Shown one piece after another: positions 32,273 through 45,817 of a stretch of DNA of 64,000 nt. Positions within the stretch are counted from its first letter, which is position 1. Each line of letters begins with the position of its first letter. The notes under the pieces were generated by a model. The model did no database searches, was not told the origin of the DNA, and worked only from the letters and a program-made list of their open reading frames with translations. The stretch is from Celoporthe dispersa (Eukaryota > Ascomycota > Sordariomycetes > Diaporthales > Cryphonectriaceae): contig WAID01000007.1 in NCBI GenBank assembly GCA_016584495.1, positions 2,838,001 through 2,902,000 of the forward strand, in the 5' to 3' direction. The position numbers were made by a program, and so were the translations under genes.

Positions 32273-32952
32273 ACGCCGCCCCAGGTTGATGCTCCCAGTC
32301 ACTGACCTGAGCTCTAGGAACGAAGATATCGGTGTGGAAGAGAGGGTCTACTCTAAAGAGGGCAAGACGGCCGCATCTTGAGAGGGGCAATCAGTGTTCA
32401 GATCACTAGGGGGGGACTCATGCACGCAAGCACATATACTGGTGTAATATCTCGATGTAGTTCTCAAATTCAATCAATAACTGCCTCCACCCACGCCAAA
32501 CAGTATGCCATCTGGACCCATCCACCCCCCCCCCTTTTTTTTTTTCCCTTCTTCTTAGTATCTATATGACACAATTCCAGACGCCTTATTTTTGGTTTGA
32601 ACCTTCCCTTCCGGAGAATGATGTACAGGCAATATGTATGTCGCCCTCTCCGTTGCTGCACTTGATCAAAACCTGTCCCCTAGATAGCCCGTAGGCAGGA
32701 TCTAGTATCAACCCAGATAAATTCTCAACATGTATGAACTGTACAGGTGACTCTAGAAGCCGTCTCAACAAACATAAACAACATAGACCTATTCATAGTG
32801 GATACCGAGACTCCATCGAATCAGGGGCAGAAAAAAAAAAAGAAAACAGGAAGGGAAAAAGAAAACATTAGCTTACTGGCTGCTCGCACGGACCCCTGGC
32901 TGCTCTGCTCGGCCCCTTCTTGTCGGGCTTCGGCCGAAACCTCAGATAACCT
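32273..32952. other. Convergent intergenic region FCY1/SNT2
   Basis: About 680 bp between convergent stops. A C-T homopolymer junction lies at 32523-32545. No gene is seen. Confidence 0.5.
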
Positions 32953-35900
32953 CTAGTGCAGCAGGTTCCGCAGAGACGGACTGGCCGACGCACCGCTCGG
33001 CTGACGGTTCTCTGGAGGCCGAGGTGGTAGAGGGCCGGCATCCCTCCCAGAGATTGCGCTTTCCCTTGGCATGGGTGGGCTCCCGTGCGGGGTCGAGAAG
33101 GGCGAGCGTTGAGGGTTTAGGACCTGGGAGAAGACGTGCTCAGGAGGCCGTGGCGGGAGCTCGGGAACCCGCTGCGGGTGCGCACCGTTGAGAGGAGGGT
33201 GAGGAGGGATGGGAGGTGGGTTAGAGGCAGAGTGCGGTGACTGGTGAGGCTGGTGGTAGGTAGGATGCATGAAAGGCCCGCCGTTGGGCAGTGGTGGTGG
33301 CCCGCCTCCGTGACTCCTCGGAGACGGCGGCATGCCGTTGACCATGGGTGGAGTGCCGTGGTGGCCATGACCGTGACCGTGACCGTGACCAATACCATTT
33401 GGTAGAGGTGGTGGGATCGGCGGCGGAATAGTAGACAGAGGAGGCGGCCGTAGATGATTTGGCGCCGCGAGGGATGGCATGGAGCTAGGCGGCAAGTGCG
33501 GGTGACCTCCGTTCATATGATGGGTCGGTGGAGGGGGATGAGGAGCAGGGGCGGGCGGGCCATGTTGCGACGATGGTCGACGCCAGTCGTTGTAGGCGTG
33601 GGCCTGCGGTGGTTGTGGGGGCGGTGGTGGTGGTGGTTGTTGTTGTTGTTGTTGTTGTTGTTGTGGCGCTGCTGGTGGCGCCGGAGGTGGTGGTGGCGGC
33701 GGCTGCGTAAATGGAGGCACTGGAGGCGGACCTCGCGGTATGGCGGCAGACGGGACTGAAGGAGGTGCGATAGGCTGCGAGAGGGCTGCTGGTGCTGGCG
33801 GAGCCGGCGGCGGAGCCTGTACCATGGGAGCAGAGACGGGAGGGGCTATAGGGGCTGCAGGCGGTCCCGGCGGTGGACCCGATGGTGGACCCGGTGCCGG
33901 TGGTGGCGGCGGTGGTGGCCCCAAGGCTGGCGGTGCGACTGGCGGTGGCTGGGAGCTCGTGACTTCCTGCGAAGGCCGACGTGGAGGCTTGTCCCAAGGC
34001 TGCTGTGGGGCGATTCGTCCGACACTCATCGGATTCTGCGGGCTGTTGGCGGCCTGAACGGCCTGGGCGGCCTGGGCAGAAGACTGGGAGACCTCCTTTG
34101 GCGGCAGAGGAGGTGGAGGTGTCTCCTTCCTGGTCACAGGCCGAGGCTGTCGGTTGGCCTTCTTACACTTGTGGCATTGGTAGTTCCGCTGTGCCACAAA
34201 CAGCCGGGCCTCCGCACCGAGTGTCCCGTGATAGCCATTGACCAGCACTCGTTCTTGTGACTCATCGATGGGATACCATCTGAGGCTCACGTCCGTGCCA
34301 CAGGTGATGCAGACCTTGCCTGTCGGCTGCAGCATCACCGGGAGGTCTTCTTTGGCAGGGCCGTTGACCTGAGCTGGTGCTGCCGCCACAGATTTCTCCA
34401 TGGCTGTTGTCGATGCTCGTCTGTTCACTGGTGACACAACGACAGCCGCAGCGGATGCTCTCGTTGTGGTCGGGAGCAGGTTGGCCTTGCGCGCACACCC
34501 TGTCAGGGTCAGGTCGGCCTGCTTGAAGTTCCGCACGTACAGCTGGAGTGCGTTCAATCCAGACTCGTCCACCACATCCTGCATCCGGTGCACTGTTGTC
34601 TTGGGTGGGTGCTCCTTGCACCAGATGGCTGCCGTCATTGTGCCGCTCTCACCGGCAATGGTGACGATGTTGTGTTGATCTCTTCGTGAGCCCTTGATAG
34701 GTGTAATGTCAAAGCCCAGGGTGTAGCCGGCCTGGTGTGCACATTCGACATGCACCGGCGCACGGCAGTGGTGACAGGCCACGCAGGCACCACTCTGTGA
34801 CTTGCAGACCTTGCAGACCTCCTGATATCGGGCCCGGGGGATGGAAGGGATGCCTTCGCTGGGCTCCAGCGTCTTTGCATTGCCGAATTTTACCTCTGGG
34901 GTGAACACGGCACAGGTGACATGGACCCAGTTGGTGTCTGCCGTTTTCTTGAGCGGCTCCCTTGGGTTGACAGGCCGACCGAGATCCACCTGTCGCTTTC
35001 GGTAAAACTCGGCTGCCTTGACGGCCTTTTCCTTCTCCACCCTCTCGCGCTCGCGCTCCTTCTCGGTCTTCTTCTTGTGGGAGATCTTCGGGGGCTCCAC
35101 GAAGTCGTGTTCCGTATTCTCGACCGGACAGAGGACGCATTTGATCGACTGTAGACCTAGTTAGCGTATACTTTATAATAAAAGCTTGTTATTAGAACGA
35201 CTTGCCAGCGATGCCTGGGGATTCTTGTCGTTGGCACACGTGTCGCAGCTCCATTTTCCGGGGTGACGATTGTCAACTACCCCGTAGCAATTGCGGTGCA
35301 CGGCCAACCGGCATTCTTTGCACTGGAGATGTTGCTCCGCGAGGGGCTCGAGCTGGCGGCACACATCGCATGGCATCGTTCTGGCCTTGGGCATCGGAGG
35401 GGGGGGTGGCGGGGCGGGCTTCTCCGCTGGCTTCTCCTTTTCCTTCTCCTGCACCTTTTCTTTCTCCTTCTCCTTCTTCTCCTTCCTGGCCGCAGCGCTG
35501 CCAGTGATACCTGCGGCGTCCGATGCCACGGCAGCCTCTGGGTCTCGATCAGACTTGAGCTTCTTGCGAGGCGGCTCCTGGGCCGTCGTCTGGGCACCGC
35601 TGGCAGCGGCGGCAGGGCTCGGGGCGGCAGCCGCAGGCTCCGGCGTGTTGTAGTTTGTCGCCGCAATCATCTCGTTGTTGGCCTGCAGCTCCTTCAGGAG
35701 CTCCTCGTCGACCTTCTTCTTCCACGCGCGGCCGCCGGCAGCAGCAACCTTCTTGGCCACCTCCTCGACATCCTCCCACCGGATGGCATACCGGCGCCAG
35801 AGCTCGGCGCATCTCCTGCACAGCGCGACCACATACTGGGTGCCCTTGTCCTTGGCCTTGCTCCCATTCTCTGTGACCATGGCCGCTGTGACGTTGGGAG

Positions 35901-38900
35901 CGCGGCGCCACTGTCTCGAGGTCTTTGTGTTGCAGAATTTGCACATGAAGCCCTTCTTCTTGCCCTTGGCCTTTTCCGTGTCGAAGGCCGAGTCGTCATG
36001 GTCGTCTGCAACCTCATCGGCAGCCTTGCTTGCCTCGGCCTGTGCCCTCTTGATCTCCTTCTTGCCCTTGCGCGCCGAGTAGTTGCCCCAGACCTGCTTG
36101 CCCCTGGGGGTCTTCTTCCACTTGTACCAGTGCCGAACAATCATGCCATGCGGCACCGACTTGACGTATTTTCTAGCAAGGTGCATCTCTGAGCCGAACT
36201 TGGTCACAGCCTCCTCAAACTTCTTCTGCTCAGGCGCCGTCAGCTCGGGCTCCTTGAAGGCCGACCTGTCGGTCGTGGGCAGCTCTCTGAGCGCCTTTTC
36301 GGCGTCGTAGTTGTTCTTGTAGAGCAGGTCTCGCGCGATATCTTCCAAGTTCGTGCTCCTCTCCGGGACGTCGACCGCCTTCCACATGGCCCTGGCTCTG
36401 TCCATGTAGTCGTCGATACCGGCCTGGGAGATGACGATGTCGCCGTCGTCATCTTTCAGCATGTTCCCCTCCTTGTCCTCTGCCGGCTTCCAGAGGCACT
36501 GAGAGGTACTGTTTGGGTCGTCCTCAGGCAGATCCTCTCCGCGGGGGATGAAGCCGGGGAAGGGTTCGTCCTGGATGTACTTGGGGCGGGACTCTCGCTC
36601 CCGCTTGTCTTTCTCGATGAGGGCCTGGGTCTCCTTGGAGTGCCGGCCATCCTTACGGCCGCTCTTCTTAATTTCTAGCGGCTTCACAAATTTGACCGGT
36701 CGGCCTGGCCAGGGACCGACGGTGGCCTGGTGCCGAGGGCCAAGCCTGGAGCTCGCGCGGGGATAGATGCGGTCATCATAGTCAAGCGCATCTTCTATCT
36801 TGCAGTGCATGCCCAGGTATCGGTAGGGCCAGAGGCTGGCCTGGTGCAGCTGCTCCGCGGTTGGTGGAGGATGCTCATCCTCCTCGCTGGGGCTGGTCCG
36901 GTTCGTGTCGACATGGCCGGGCTCCTCCTCCTCCTCCTCCGGGACCTCTTCATCCTCGGCCCCGAGGTGAGAACTGTGGAGGTGAGGTGCGTTGAGCGCC
37001 TCGAGTTTCCTCTCCTGCGCGAGATTGCAGGGAGCACAGGCCCAGCCAAAACCACGGGCGGGTTTCTTCTGCAAGGGCGGACGCACGCATGTCATATGGT
37101 AGGTGTTCCCGCAGAACCCGCAGTCGACTGAATCAGCACTAGATAGTTCCCAATCAGGTTAGCGCACGCGGGGCGGATGAGCTTATCCCAAAGGGGTACC
37201 AGCGCAGATTGGGTGTCCCTTGCACTCGCGAGCTTGGCAGCAGTGGCACCTCCGACAACTGGAGGCGGGACCTTTTTTCTTTTGGGGGGGGGGGGCAGCA
37301 GGAGAGAAAAAAGGCGAGTATGGAGGGGGGGGAGGGGAGGGGTCTCTTTGGTTACGCCAGGCTAGGAATCTGGGTCGGGCCAGAGCCAGCAGAGCGGCCT
37401 AGGCTCAGGGCTGACATGCCGCGGAGAAAGGGGAGGAAAAAAAGAAAAAGGAAAAGGAAAAAAAAAAAGAAAAGGAACAGGGACGGGTAGGGCAGGGTAT
37501 GCGACACCGAAAAAATGGGGGCGGTGGATGGGGATTACTGGGTGTTGGCGGCCATGATTGGATACGTACCTGGCGCAGTAGCCGTTGCATCGCTTGCAGG
37601 ACTTCACGGCACTGGTGAGTTCCTTGCCACGGCCCTGCTCGACCAGGACATACTTCCACCGCTCGTCCAGGACCTTCTTGACGCGCTCAGGGACGTTGAT
37701 AATCTGCGATGTCGGAATGGCGTCGTAGTTTTTAGAGATGTAGCGGTCGTACAGCTTGTCCCACCAGAAGCAGTCTGGGATCTTGCGGTAGTCTTCCAAT
37801 TTGGGGATGTCAGATTTGTGTTTGACGGTGCATTTGCCGCGCAGCGTGTTCAGAGGGCTGGTGTCGGAATGCATCGTCGCAAAGAGCTGCCGCGTGTCCT
37901 GGGTCTTGCGGGCAATATCCTTGGGTCGGTAGAACCAGTTGACTCGTACTGAGTCCACCGGGTTAGATGAATCATTGTTCTTGTGCAGGAACTCCATGAT
38001 CCTGCCAATGTAGTACGGCTCCCCAGGCGGTTCACAGATCAGGTAGACGTGATCTGTGAGATGCGTCAGCGATAAATTGATGGGCGCAAGGCCGCAGATG
38101 GTGTCCGTGGGGGTCAGCGCGGAGGACAAGGGGGAAGGAAAGGAAGGAAAAGGAAAGGAAAGGAAAGAAAGAAAGAGGGAAAAAGAAGAAAACAGACGAG
38201 AAGGGAGGGGGGAGGAAGAGAAGGAAAGAAAGAAGAGGAGCATACCGTTCACGGCCAGCACAGTGCCATCGTCGGCTGTCAGTGTGTTGTTTTTGGGGCG
38301 GGCCTGGCTATCGTCAAAGCTCATCATGTTGGTCTCTCCATAGCCGGTGGCGCGGCCCAGCGTTGTCTTCCGCGTGGTGCCGTTTGAGGATGCAGATTTG
38401 TGCGCAGCCGCGCCGCCCTGCGTCTGGGTCGAGTTGGCAGAGCTGGATTGCGTGGCTGCCTTGCGCTTCTTGGAGGCTGGCTGCGTGGCCGTGGTAGGGG
38501 TGGCAGCAGATGAAGAGGAGGTCGCCGCAGCGGTACCATTGTGGTCGTGGTGGTTGTGGCTGTGGTTGTGCTGCTGCTGCTGCTGCTGCTGCTGCTGGGG
38601 CTCCTTGGCGGACGGGGCAGATTTCACATTTTCGGTGGTGGGAAGGGGTTTGCGAGTTGACGATGCAGTCGGGCGCGGCGCTGCGTCGTTCGACCCACCG
38701 GGCGGAACTGGCTGCCTCTGCACCTTCTTGGGGTCGCCGTCGTCCTTACGCTCGGGATACATTTCGAAATCCATCGTCTCGAGGTCCTTGTCCTCTGCGT
38801 AGTTGGGCCGAGCCCTGCCAGTCCTGTTGCGTGAACGGGTGCCATACGGTGATGGGCCAGTGCCAACGCCGTCCTTGGCGTCTGGCGGGTTCGAGAGCGA

Positions 38901-39140
38901 CGAGGACGACGAAGACTTGGTCATGGGCTGCGACGTGGCGGCACCTCTACCAGGCGCCATCGTGTCGATGTCGGCCTTACTAGCAGGCAGGCCGTTGGTG
39001 GAGGATGGTGATGAGTTTCTGGATTGCAGGTTGGGGGTGGGTGTCTGAGATACGTCCTTGGAGGAGGCAGCAGTGGTGAGAGGAGGGAGAGATGGGCTGT
39101 CTGTGCTGCTAGCAGCGGCTGGTTGGGTTTTAGGAGCCAT
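32953..39140 (-). CDS. SNT2: SNT2-like chromatin factor (BAH, PHD, SANT, ePHD)
   Basis: Five exons on the minus strand: 39140-38246, 38053-37570, 37258-37200, 37127-35206, 35148-32953; about 1851 aa, all phases exact, no frame break. Introns 1 to 3 are GT-AG; intron 4 (35205-35149) is GC-AG with donor GCAAGT. Order: low-complexity N-terminus with poly-Gln/His (near residue 180), BAH (299-440), first PHD (around 460-520), ELM2-like and SANT region (660-825; GMIVRHWYKWKKT), a GATA-like Cys4 finger (874-920; CKFCNTKTSRQWRR), second PHD (1062-1115; CDVCRQLEPLAEQHLQC), an extended PHD (1121-1290), and a long Pro-rich tail with poly-Gln and GHGHGHGH. Yeast Snt2 is a chromatin-associated E3-like stress regulator, and fungal pathogen homologues affect autophagy and development. 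Mapping of residue ranges is approximate. Confidence 0.93.
35149..35205 (-). other. GC-AG intron of SNT2
   Basis: A 57-nt intron with donor GCAAGT (the usual form of GC donors) and acceptor CTACAG. A GT four bases further in would put the downstream exon out of frame, whereas the GC donor joins PQASL to SIKCVLCP in phase 0. The branch site TACGCTAAC lies near the acceptor. Confidence 0.8.
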
Positions 39141-39141
39141 G

Positions 39142-39180
39142 GTGTGAGTGTGAGTGTGAGTGTGTGTGTGTGTGTGTGCG
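39142..39180. repeat. GTGTGA/GT repeat just upstream of the SNT2 start
   Basis: GTGTGA units change into (GT)n directly before the SNT2 ATG at 39140, so the repeat is in the SNT2 5' leader. Confidence 0.85.
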
Positions 39181-41927
39181 ACTGCGGACTGCGGACGGCG
39201 GACGCCGTAGTCCTTTGGGGGGGGGGGGTAAGGGGGGTAGGGGGGGGAAAGAGAGTGAAGGGAAAGAAAACGAAAGCGAGGCGCCGACCCTGTGCAGTGG
39301 TAGTCGGCGCCGCGAAAAAAGACGGGCGGTACGGAGGAGGCCACAAGAGTAAATTACGAAACCAGCGACAGGACGTAGGTTGACCTGGCAGAGATGATCG
39401 ACGAAACGAGTTTCGAGGGGAGGAGTGTGGGGGAAAACCTCTGGAGCGCTGATGGGGCGAGGGAAACCTGGGAGGGGGAAGAAAAAGAAGAGAAGAAGGA
39501 GAAGACGGGTGAGATTTTGTATGGGCGACGGTGAGGACGGCGAGAGAAGGTTATTGAGGAAGAACGATATAGGGTGGGAATGGGGAAGAGATGAAAAGGG
39601 CAAGGCAGGCATGGGGGGGTGGTTTAGACCAGGATGGATTAGGTAAGGTAGGCAGACGCTGGACGTGTCGAACGAGTCCCGCGATCTCTGGTCCAGAAAT
39701 AAAGGTTGAGGTAAAAGGCGAGGCAAGGTACGGTAGGGTTGGTTAGCCGTTAGTAAGTGTGAGGTGCAGCCGCAGGCCGTGGCTAAGGTCAAAAAAAAAA
39801 AGAGGGCGGCGGCGGCGGGGAGGTGCGAGGAAGGAGGGTCGAAATGTGAGATGATGCAGGTGGACGACCAGGGCCCAAAGCCCAGGAAACCAGCCCAGCC
39901 CGGGGCAGCACAGCAAAACCCACCGTGGGCAGTAGTGACAGGCAGTCCTCCCCCTCCCCCCCTTCGTAGTCTACACGCACACGCTGAACTAGTGGTCCGT
40001 ACCATACATAAAAGGCACACGACGAACACGTTTCTTACAACCTGCCTCCCCCATCTGATGATATATTTGGGGAGGGAAGGCAGGGTGAGAGGGCGAGATC
40101 AAGACTCTACTACCATGACAACACCACGTACAGACAGGCCGTACGAGAAGAGGTGGACAAGACAGAGGAGAAGACGAGGGAGAGAAGACCGCCAATGGGG
40201 GCGGGGGGCCGACCCTATAGATCCAGACATGCCACGAGCCGGCCGAGAAAAAAGCGAAAGGCCAGAGACGGACCAGAGACCAGGGAAGGGCGAGAGAGAG
40301 AAGGAAAGAGAGAGAGAGGAAGAGAGAGATGGGATGGAGACGTCGCGGTGGATCTGCCTGACATGGGTGACATGCTCAAGCCAAGCCATACGCCGCCTCT
40401 GCACAAAGGCTACCCCAGCAGACAGCGAACAGGGGCCCTGCCTCTGCACCTCATGTCTCCTCAGGTACCCAGGACCTTGTCCCCATGCCCCAACCTAACG
40501 TGGGCTTTCTGCCGAGCCCTGAAAAAGGACGACACGCCTTGAAGTGCCCGCCCACCCCCATCCATATCAAATTCTTTTCCTGACGACCACCATCCGCAAT
40601 GACGGAATCAGATCTTGCAGAGCATCATCTATGTGGATCCCGAGGGGATGCATAACATCTCAGGTCACTTGCGACCACACAGCAGAAAAAGGAAGACGTC
40701 GCTGATTGATTCTCACCGGGCTACCCCCAAGGGTGATCTGTCTGCCCACGCCAGACCAAGCCGCGGGAGGGCTTCAGACAGAAAGAGCGCCTGCCATGTG
40801 GGAGGATACCCTGGGAGCTGACGCGACGGATGGGTTCCCAGAGGCAGGTCGCCGGACTATCCTGCCTGCGAAGCTGAATCCTGCCCTGTCGGTCTTGATG
40901 GCCACCGAGGCATGTGATGCGAATGAGCACACACGCATACAAAGCAAAAAAATAAAAATAAAATGAAAATAGGCTTGTATACATAGTGAATAGTAGTAGT
41001 CTGGCTTAGATGCAGTCTAGATCACGAGAAGGTAGAGAGAGAGAGAGAGGTCATCCTATCCGATGTGTCTGGCGGCGTGACGATCCTGGAGGGGATGCGA
41101 GGCCGAGAGAGAGAGAGAGATCACACCGGCTGCGGTGTCCCACACAGACCAGAAACTTCCAGTCCCCCCCCCCCTTCCCACCTCTCCTCTCTCAGCAACT
41201 ACACGGCAAGATGGAATGACCCACAGATCTGGGACACACGACTACCATAGTACTACATATAGCCGACAGCCCCAGTACCCCAGCACAGGGAGCGCTCTAG
41301 GGGACCTCACCATCATTTGAGGAGGTTGGAGATGTGTGGTGACTCAATTCTGTGATGTTCCTTCCTAGGTTGATCTGCTGGACCGCAGTGTCGAGGAAGG
41401 CGTGGCAGAGGCTGATGGGGTGGTGGGGGGAAGGAACACTGTCCTCGCACTTTGGATGTGGCACCTGAGCAGGGTTGGGCAGGGTTGTGTTGGGGCTCGC
41501 ACCCCGGCGCGCCCAGTTGGCTGGAACATGCGGAAAGATCTTTGAAGGTGTGTGTAGTGGGCGGCACCCCTCGCAGCAGAAGTCCTCCGGTACGTATCCC
41601 ATGTACCCGCAACCTGTCCTCTACATCTGGGCCCCCTCCCCCCCTCCACCCACACCCCATGTGGGACCACCCACGCCCACGCAGCTTCGGCATCCTCCCT
41701 CACGTTCGACCAGGCCCAAGCAGCCGAGGAGTTGTTGTCGCCTCTCTGTGCTGTGCTGCATCTGGTAGGTGTGCGACCAGGTAGGGCCAAGGAAGGTTCA
41801 TGTTCCTGAAAAGATCGTTTTCCCTCCGCCCATCGCTCATTTGCTGGATATCGCCCTGCGCCCAATTGTACATGTCATCACCTCACCTCTCGCGCCTGTC
41901 AGCCTGCCGCCTTGTGACGACCTGCCA

Positions 41928-41928
<1 letters not shown>

Positions 41929-41959
<31 letters not shown>
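41929..41959. repeat. CA microsatellite
   Basis: A (CA)n run of about 31 nt in noncoding DNA. Confidence 0.9.
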
Positions 41960-41962
<3 letters not shown>

Positions 41963-42893
41963 TCCCTTCCCTTTTCCAAATGCCATCAGCCGTGTACGAG
42001 GTCTCTGACCGGTGCCAGTCATCACCCTAAAGTGCATGATCATGATACCTGGCTACGCTATGGGAAGACCAAAAAGGTGACGGGATACTCGCTGCGCTAC
42101 CATACTCGTGGTATCGGCGGGTGGCGCAGAGGAGGCCCACGCTTTCTCACGTTTGCCAGAGAGGATCTTATGCTGGGAGGGCAGAGGGACACGAGAAGGG
42201 GGGGGGAGGTCAGCAAGCTGGCAGGAAGAAAGCACAAGAAGAATGGCTGCGCATTCCATGGGTTGAGGTTGCGGCAATGGTGGCTGCCACGTTCGGCGAT
42301 CTCGCCATCCTCCCTAATCATCCTAAGCCCAGCGGCCAGGGTCGCAGCAAAAAACCACCAGCAGTGCGGCCGCGATGCATGAAATCTACCCTACCAGGTG
42401 GATCCTAAAGCACTAAAAAAGGCTCGAAAGGGCCACGCCTCAAGAGCCCACAACTCCCGTGATCTCCAAACCCACCTGAAGGGCCTCTCCTCTCCTATTT
42501 CAACGCACCCCGTCGTGTCGGGTCTGTCCAATGCTCGCTGGTCCCCCCCTCCTCCCCTATCTCTTCTTCTTTCCCTTTGCCTTGTTCCTCGCGACGACGC
42601 TGCGGATCCTCAAACAAGAGCCGGCTCGTCTCGGCGGCTGGAATGACCAGCTTGGAATGGGGTTCAGTGCCGCCAGAACCTGGTGCCTCTAACTGGCCGA
42701 ACGCAGCTGGTCGTCCTGTGCCCCCAGGCCTTTCTCACTTGACTCGAGCACGATTCGGGATGCACTGACGTCTAGCCTCTTGCTCTGCCAGCGACCTGGT
42801 CCCAGATAGGAATCGGCTAGGAAAATGGGTCGGATGGAACTGCCCGCCCTACTCGCCAGTCCCGTCTCCCGCGCCACACTGCCGAGACGAAAG

Positions 42894-42924
42894 CTCTCTC
42901 TGTCTCTCTCTCTCTCTCTCTCTC
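42894..42924. repeat. CT microsatellite
   Basis: A (CT)n run of about 31 nt with one interruption; noncoding. Confidence 0.9.
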
Positions 42925-45770
42925 GTTTCACAGTTCACACGACACGTCGCCATGGCTTTGGTCATCTGAGTACTCATGAAAAGGACAGATTTGGAATCTG
43001 ACTGCAAGCCTTTCTCTCTGGGATAGTCGATACAGCTACATGCATCAGCTGTGACGCTATGACAGGCACCGCGGGTCCTGGACGAGATGTCCTCCCCCCC
43101 CCCAACCGGGATTGGAATCAGGGGTCTTGCAAGGTGCTAATGCTATCCTCGCGATCGGCACCTCCCAACTCACCTCAGCATCTCTCGCCTCCTCGTTCAG
43201 GCTGGATGATCAACCTTCAAATTCATTTCAGTACTGCGTTGCGATTTACCGTTCCTACCCATCTCAAGCATGCGAGCGTTGTGCTCGAGTGATCGCTGGA
43301 ACATGTAGAGCCTCGCCGACAGCTTTACCGCCGGATCCAGCGTACTGACTGGCCCCGACAGCTTCCCATGATTTACTTCTGATACCGCTGCTATGAGTCG
43401 CCTCGGTTTTGGATCTCCTCTCGAGACAAAATCGCCAAGAGGTGTCGTTATGATCTTATGGTTGTCGCCTGGATGCGTTGACCACCCCAACGAGCTCCCT
43501 ACATTGCTAGGTCTTGACGACAGAGCAAGACCGAGCGGGTGTCGTTCCTCTCGGCCATGCACGAACGCGGACAGGCACGACAGGGTATTCCTCCGCACCT
43601 CCTAGCCCGCTTAGACCACGGCGGCTGCCCAACTGCAACCTCCTCCGTTCAGCACCATCTGATTGTTGCCTCTACAAGCATTCCATACAAGCAATGATGA
43701 CGACCCGGAGGAGATGTTGACCGTCTGTCGTCGCCGTCGCTCTCTGGCTCGCTAGAGATTGGCCGTAGGTTGGCACGTTCGACATGGCCAGCACTTGGGA
43801 GTGTGATCATGTCCACAGGGGGGCCGCTACTAATCTTCATTGCTTATTATTATTTATTTTTTTCCTTCCCTTCCTTTCCTTCGGCAGGATCGTGATTATT
43901 TTTGGGCAGAGCAGGGCAGACGGATGCTGCCAGCTGTTTCAAAGGTCAAACCCGACATTGGTCATCGCTTGGCGCCAGTCAGGGGTACCGCTGACAAGCC
44001 TTTTCCAACCACAGATCACCGATATCAAAAGTGCCCTCCACCTGGGCAGCTGGGGCGCTGTGGCACGCAGGAGATCTGGCCTGGACCGGAGAGCCTGAAC
44101 CAGGGCTAGTCTCGCAAGAAAATTCCGACCGACAACAGGTCGACATATCCTGGCGGCAATGTCGCTCTCTGCTGCGGCCCCAAGACGCATTCGCCACAAT
44201 AAGCAATCGTCCACGTTTTGGTTTCCACTAATAGCTTGACGATCAGCAGCATCTTCCCGCGCCTCCTTGGTACGTGCTTCCCACCCCCAACCCCCCCGGG
44301 CCAGAGGCATCAAGGCTCTTTTTTTTTTTGTCCCGACACTGCCTGAGCTTGGCAGCGGTTTCTGAGAAGAGCAGCTCGCCTCGCCAGGCGGCAGAGATCG
44401 GCCGAACGAACCTTGTTGACTAGAGCCCAACACTTGCAAATACATAGTACTATTTGGGGGGGAGGGGGAGGGCAGCTGGTGCCGGGGTGTTGTTGCACAA
44501 GATCAATGGTGCAGCAAGCTTGCAGAACAAGCAGCCTTTCATTGGCTGTTAGCGTGACAGTCGAATCTCGGAAGATGACTAGAGTTCCAGTCCGTGTGCT
44601 TTCCCCTCGCGCCAGAGGGCTCTGATGAGCTTTTTCTTTCCCTTTCGAGAGAGACCGCAAGGTCGACAAGGCATACAAGATGGGCGCTAGGATCATCTAG
44701 CACCGGCTGTGCATCACACGTGGACGATGTGATGAGAGAAAAAAATGTAGACTCGATGTGTTTGCGTATCGTACTCGACAGCTGCTTGTCTCATGGCTCG
44801 AGGGCCGGAACAAAGGAATGATGAGCAGCAGACAAAAGAAGTGGCGGTAGGAGACAAGACAGGCCACCACAGTATGGCCCATATGGACCGCAGGAGCATG
44901 CATGACAGACGACCAATGTCCCATCACGCCACGGAGCACCGGACCGCTCGAGGGGGTCGCGCCAAGGGGCTTGCCGACTGTTGGGCAGGACTCCAGTCAG
45001 TCAGTCCACAGCGGACAGCAGATTATATCCTGACCCGGAGCACAGACTGTATGACACTCTCCGAATGCCGCTGGCTGGCAAAAATAGAGAGACAAAGCGA
45101 GGGGGGCACAGGCCTCACAGATTGAAGGCTGCCAAGGGACGACTGGCCCACGGACACAGGACGTCTCGACGAAACACTTCAGCAGCCCCCCGGTTCCGTG
45201 GGACTCGTGGGACCTTCGATCGGCTGCACAGCTTAGAGCCTTAAAAGAGGCGCTAAAAGAGTCAGCGACATCTGGCAAATCTCCATGGCCATGGCACGCG
45301 GGATTCATTGGCAATTGCCAGGCGCTACAGGATGATAGGAACAGGGCCTTGAAGGCGGGCATATGAGCAGGCGGGGCATCACCGGGAAGTGAGTGCAGGT
45401 TAGCACTGCTGCGAGCACCCATGCATGACCCCCGGGGAGAGCCTTGTCGCCAACTCTACCAGGCCTGCGCCACATCAACACAGTGTACATGGAAAAGAGA
45501 AAAGGAAAAAAAGGAAGAGAAGGAGAGGGGGAAAGAGAGAAGAAGAAAAAAAAAGGGAGAAGAACTCGAGCACAGTGCAGGAGATGGGAGGTACGAGAAC
45601 CGAAGAAATCCAAAATTATTAGATCAGGTGAGTATTGGGCTTGGAAAATATGGAGTGTACCGAGTCTGCCGCATCAAGTTGGTATGGCCCATTTGACCAT
45701 GGACGGCGACGCACCCAATCGAAGCGAGACCGCGATGGACATGGCGCTCGGGATCTACTACTGTACATTG

Positions 45771-45817
45771 GTACATAGTACGGCGTACATGCTATGTACA
45801 TTACCATGTACATAGTA
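45771..45817. repeat. Small inverted and direct repeat cluster
   Basis: GTACATAG at 45771-45778 and CTATGTAC at 45792-45799 form an inverted repeat with a 13-nt loop. GTACATAGTA recurs at 45808-45817 as a direct copy. Confidence 0.7.

Noticed and set aside
33454..38983. Many plus-strand ORFs opposite SNT2
   Set aside because: They are antisense shadows of Pro-, Gln- and charge-rich coding, without domains or consistent splicing.
39130..40029. 299-codon minus-strand ORF upstream of SNT2
   Set aside because: It runs through the SNT2 5' leader in another frame; composition is P/S/R/L-rich without a domain, and it overlaps the true SNT2 start.
39764..40498. 244-codon plus-strand ORF in the gene desert
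   Set aside because: Lys/Arg/Glu-rich low complexity with no domain; overlapping ORFs in several frames indicate purine-rich DNA rather than coding.
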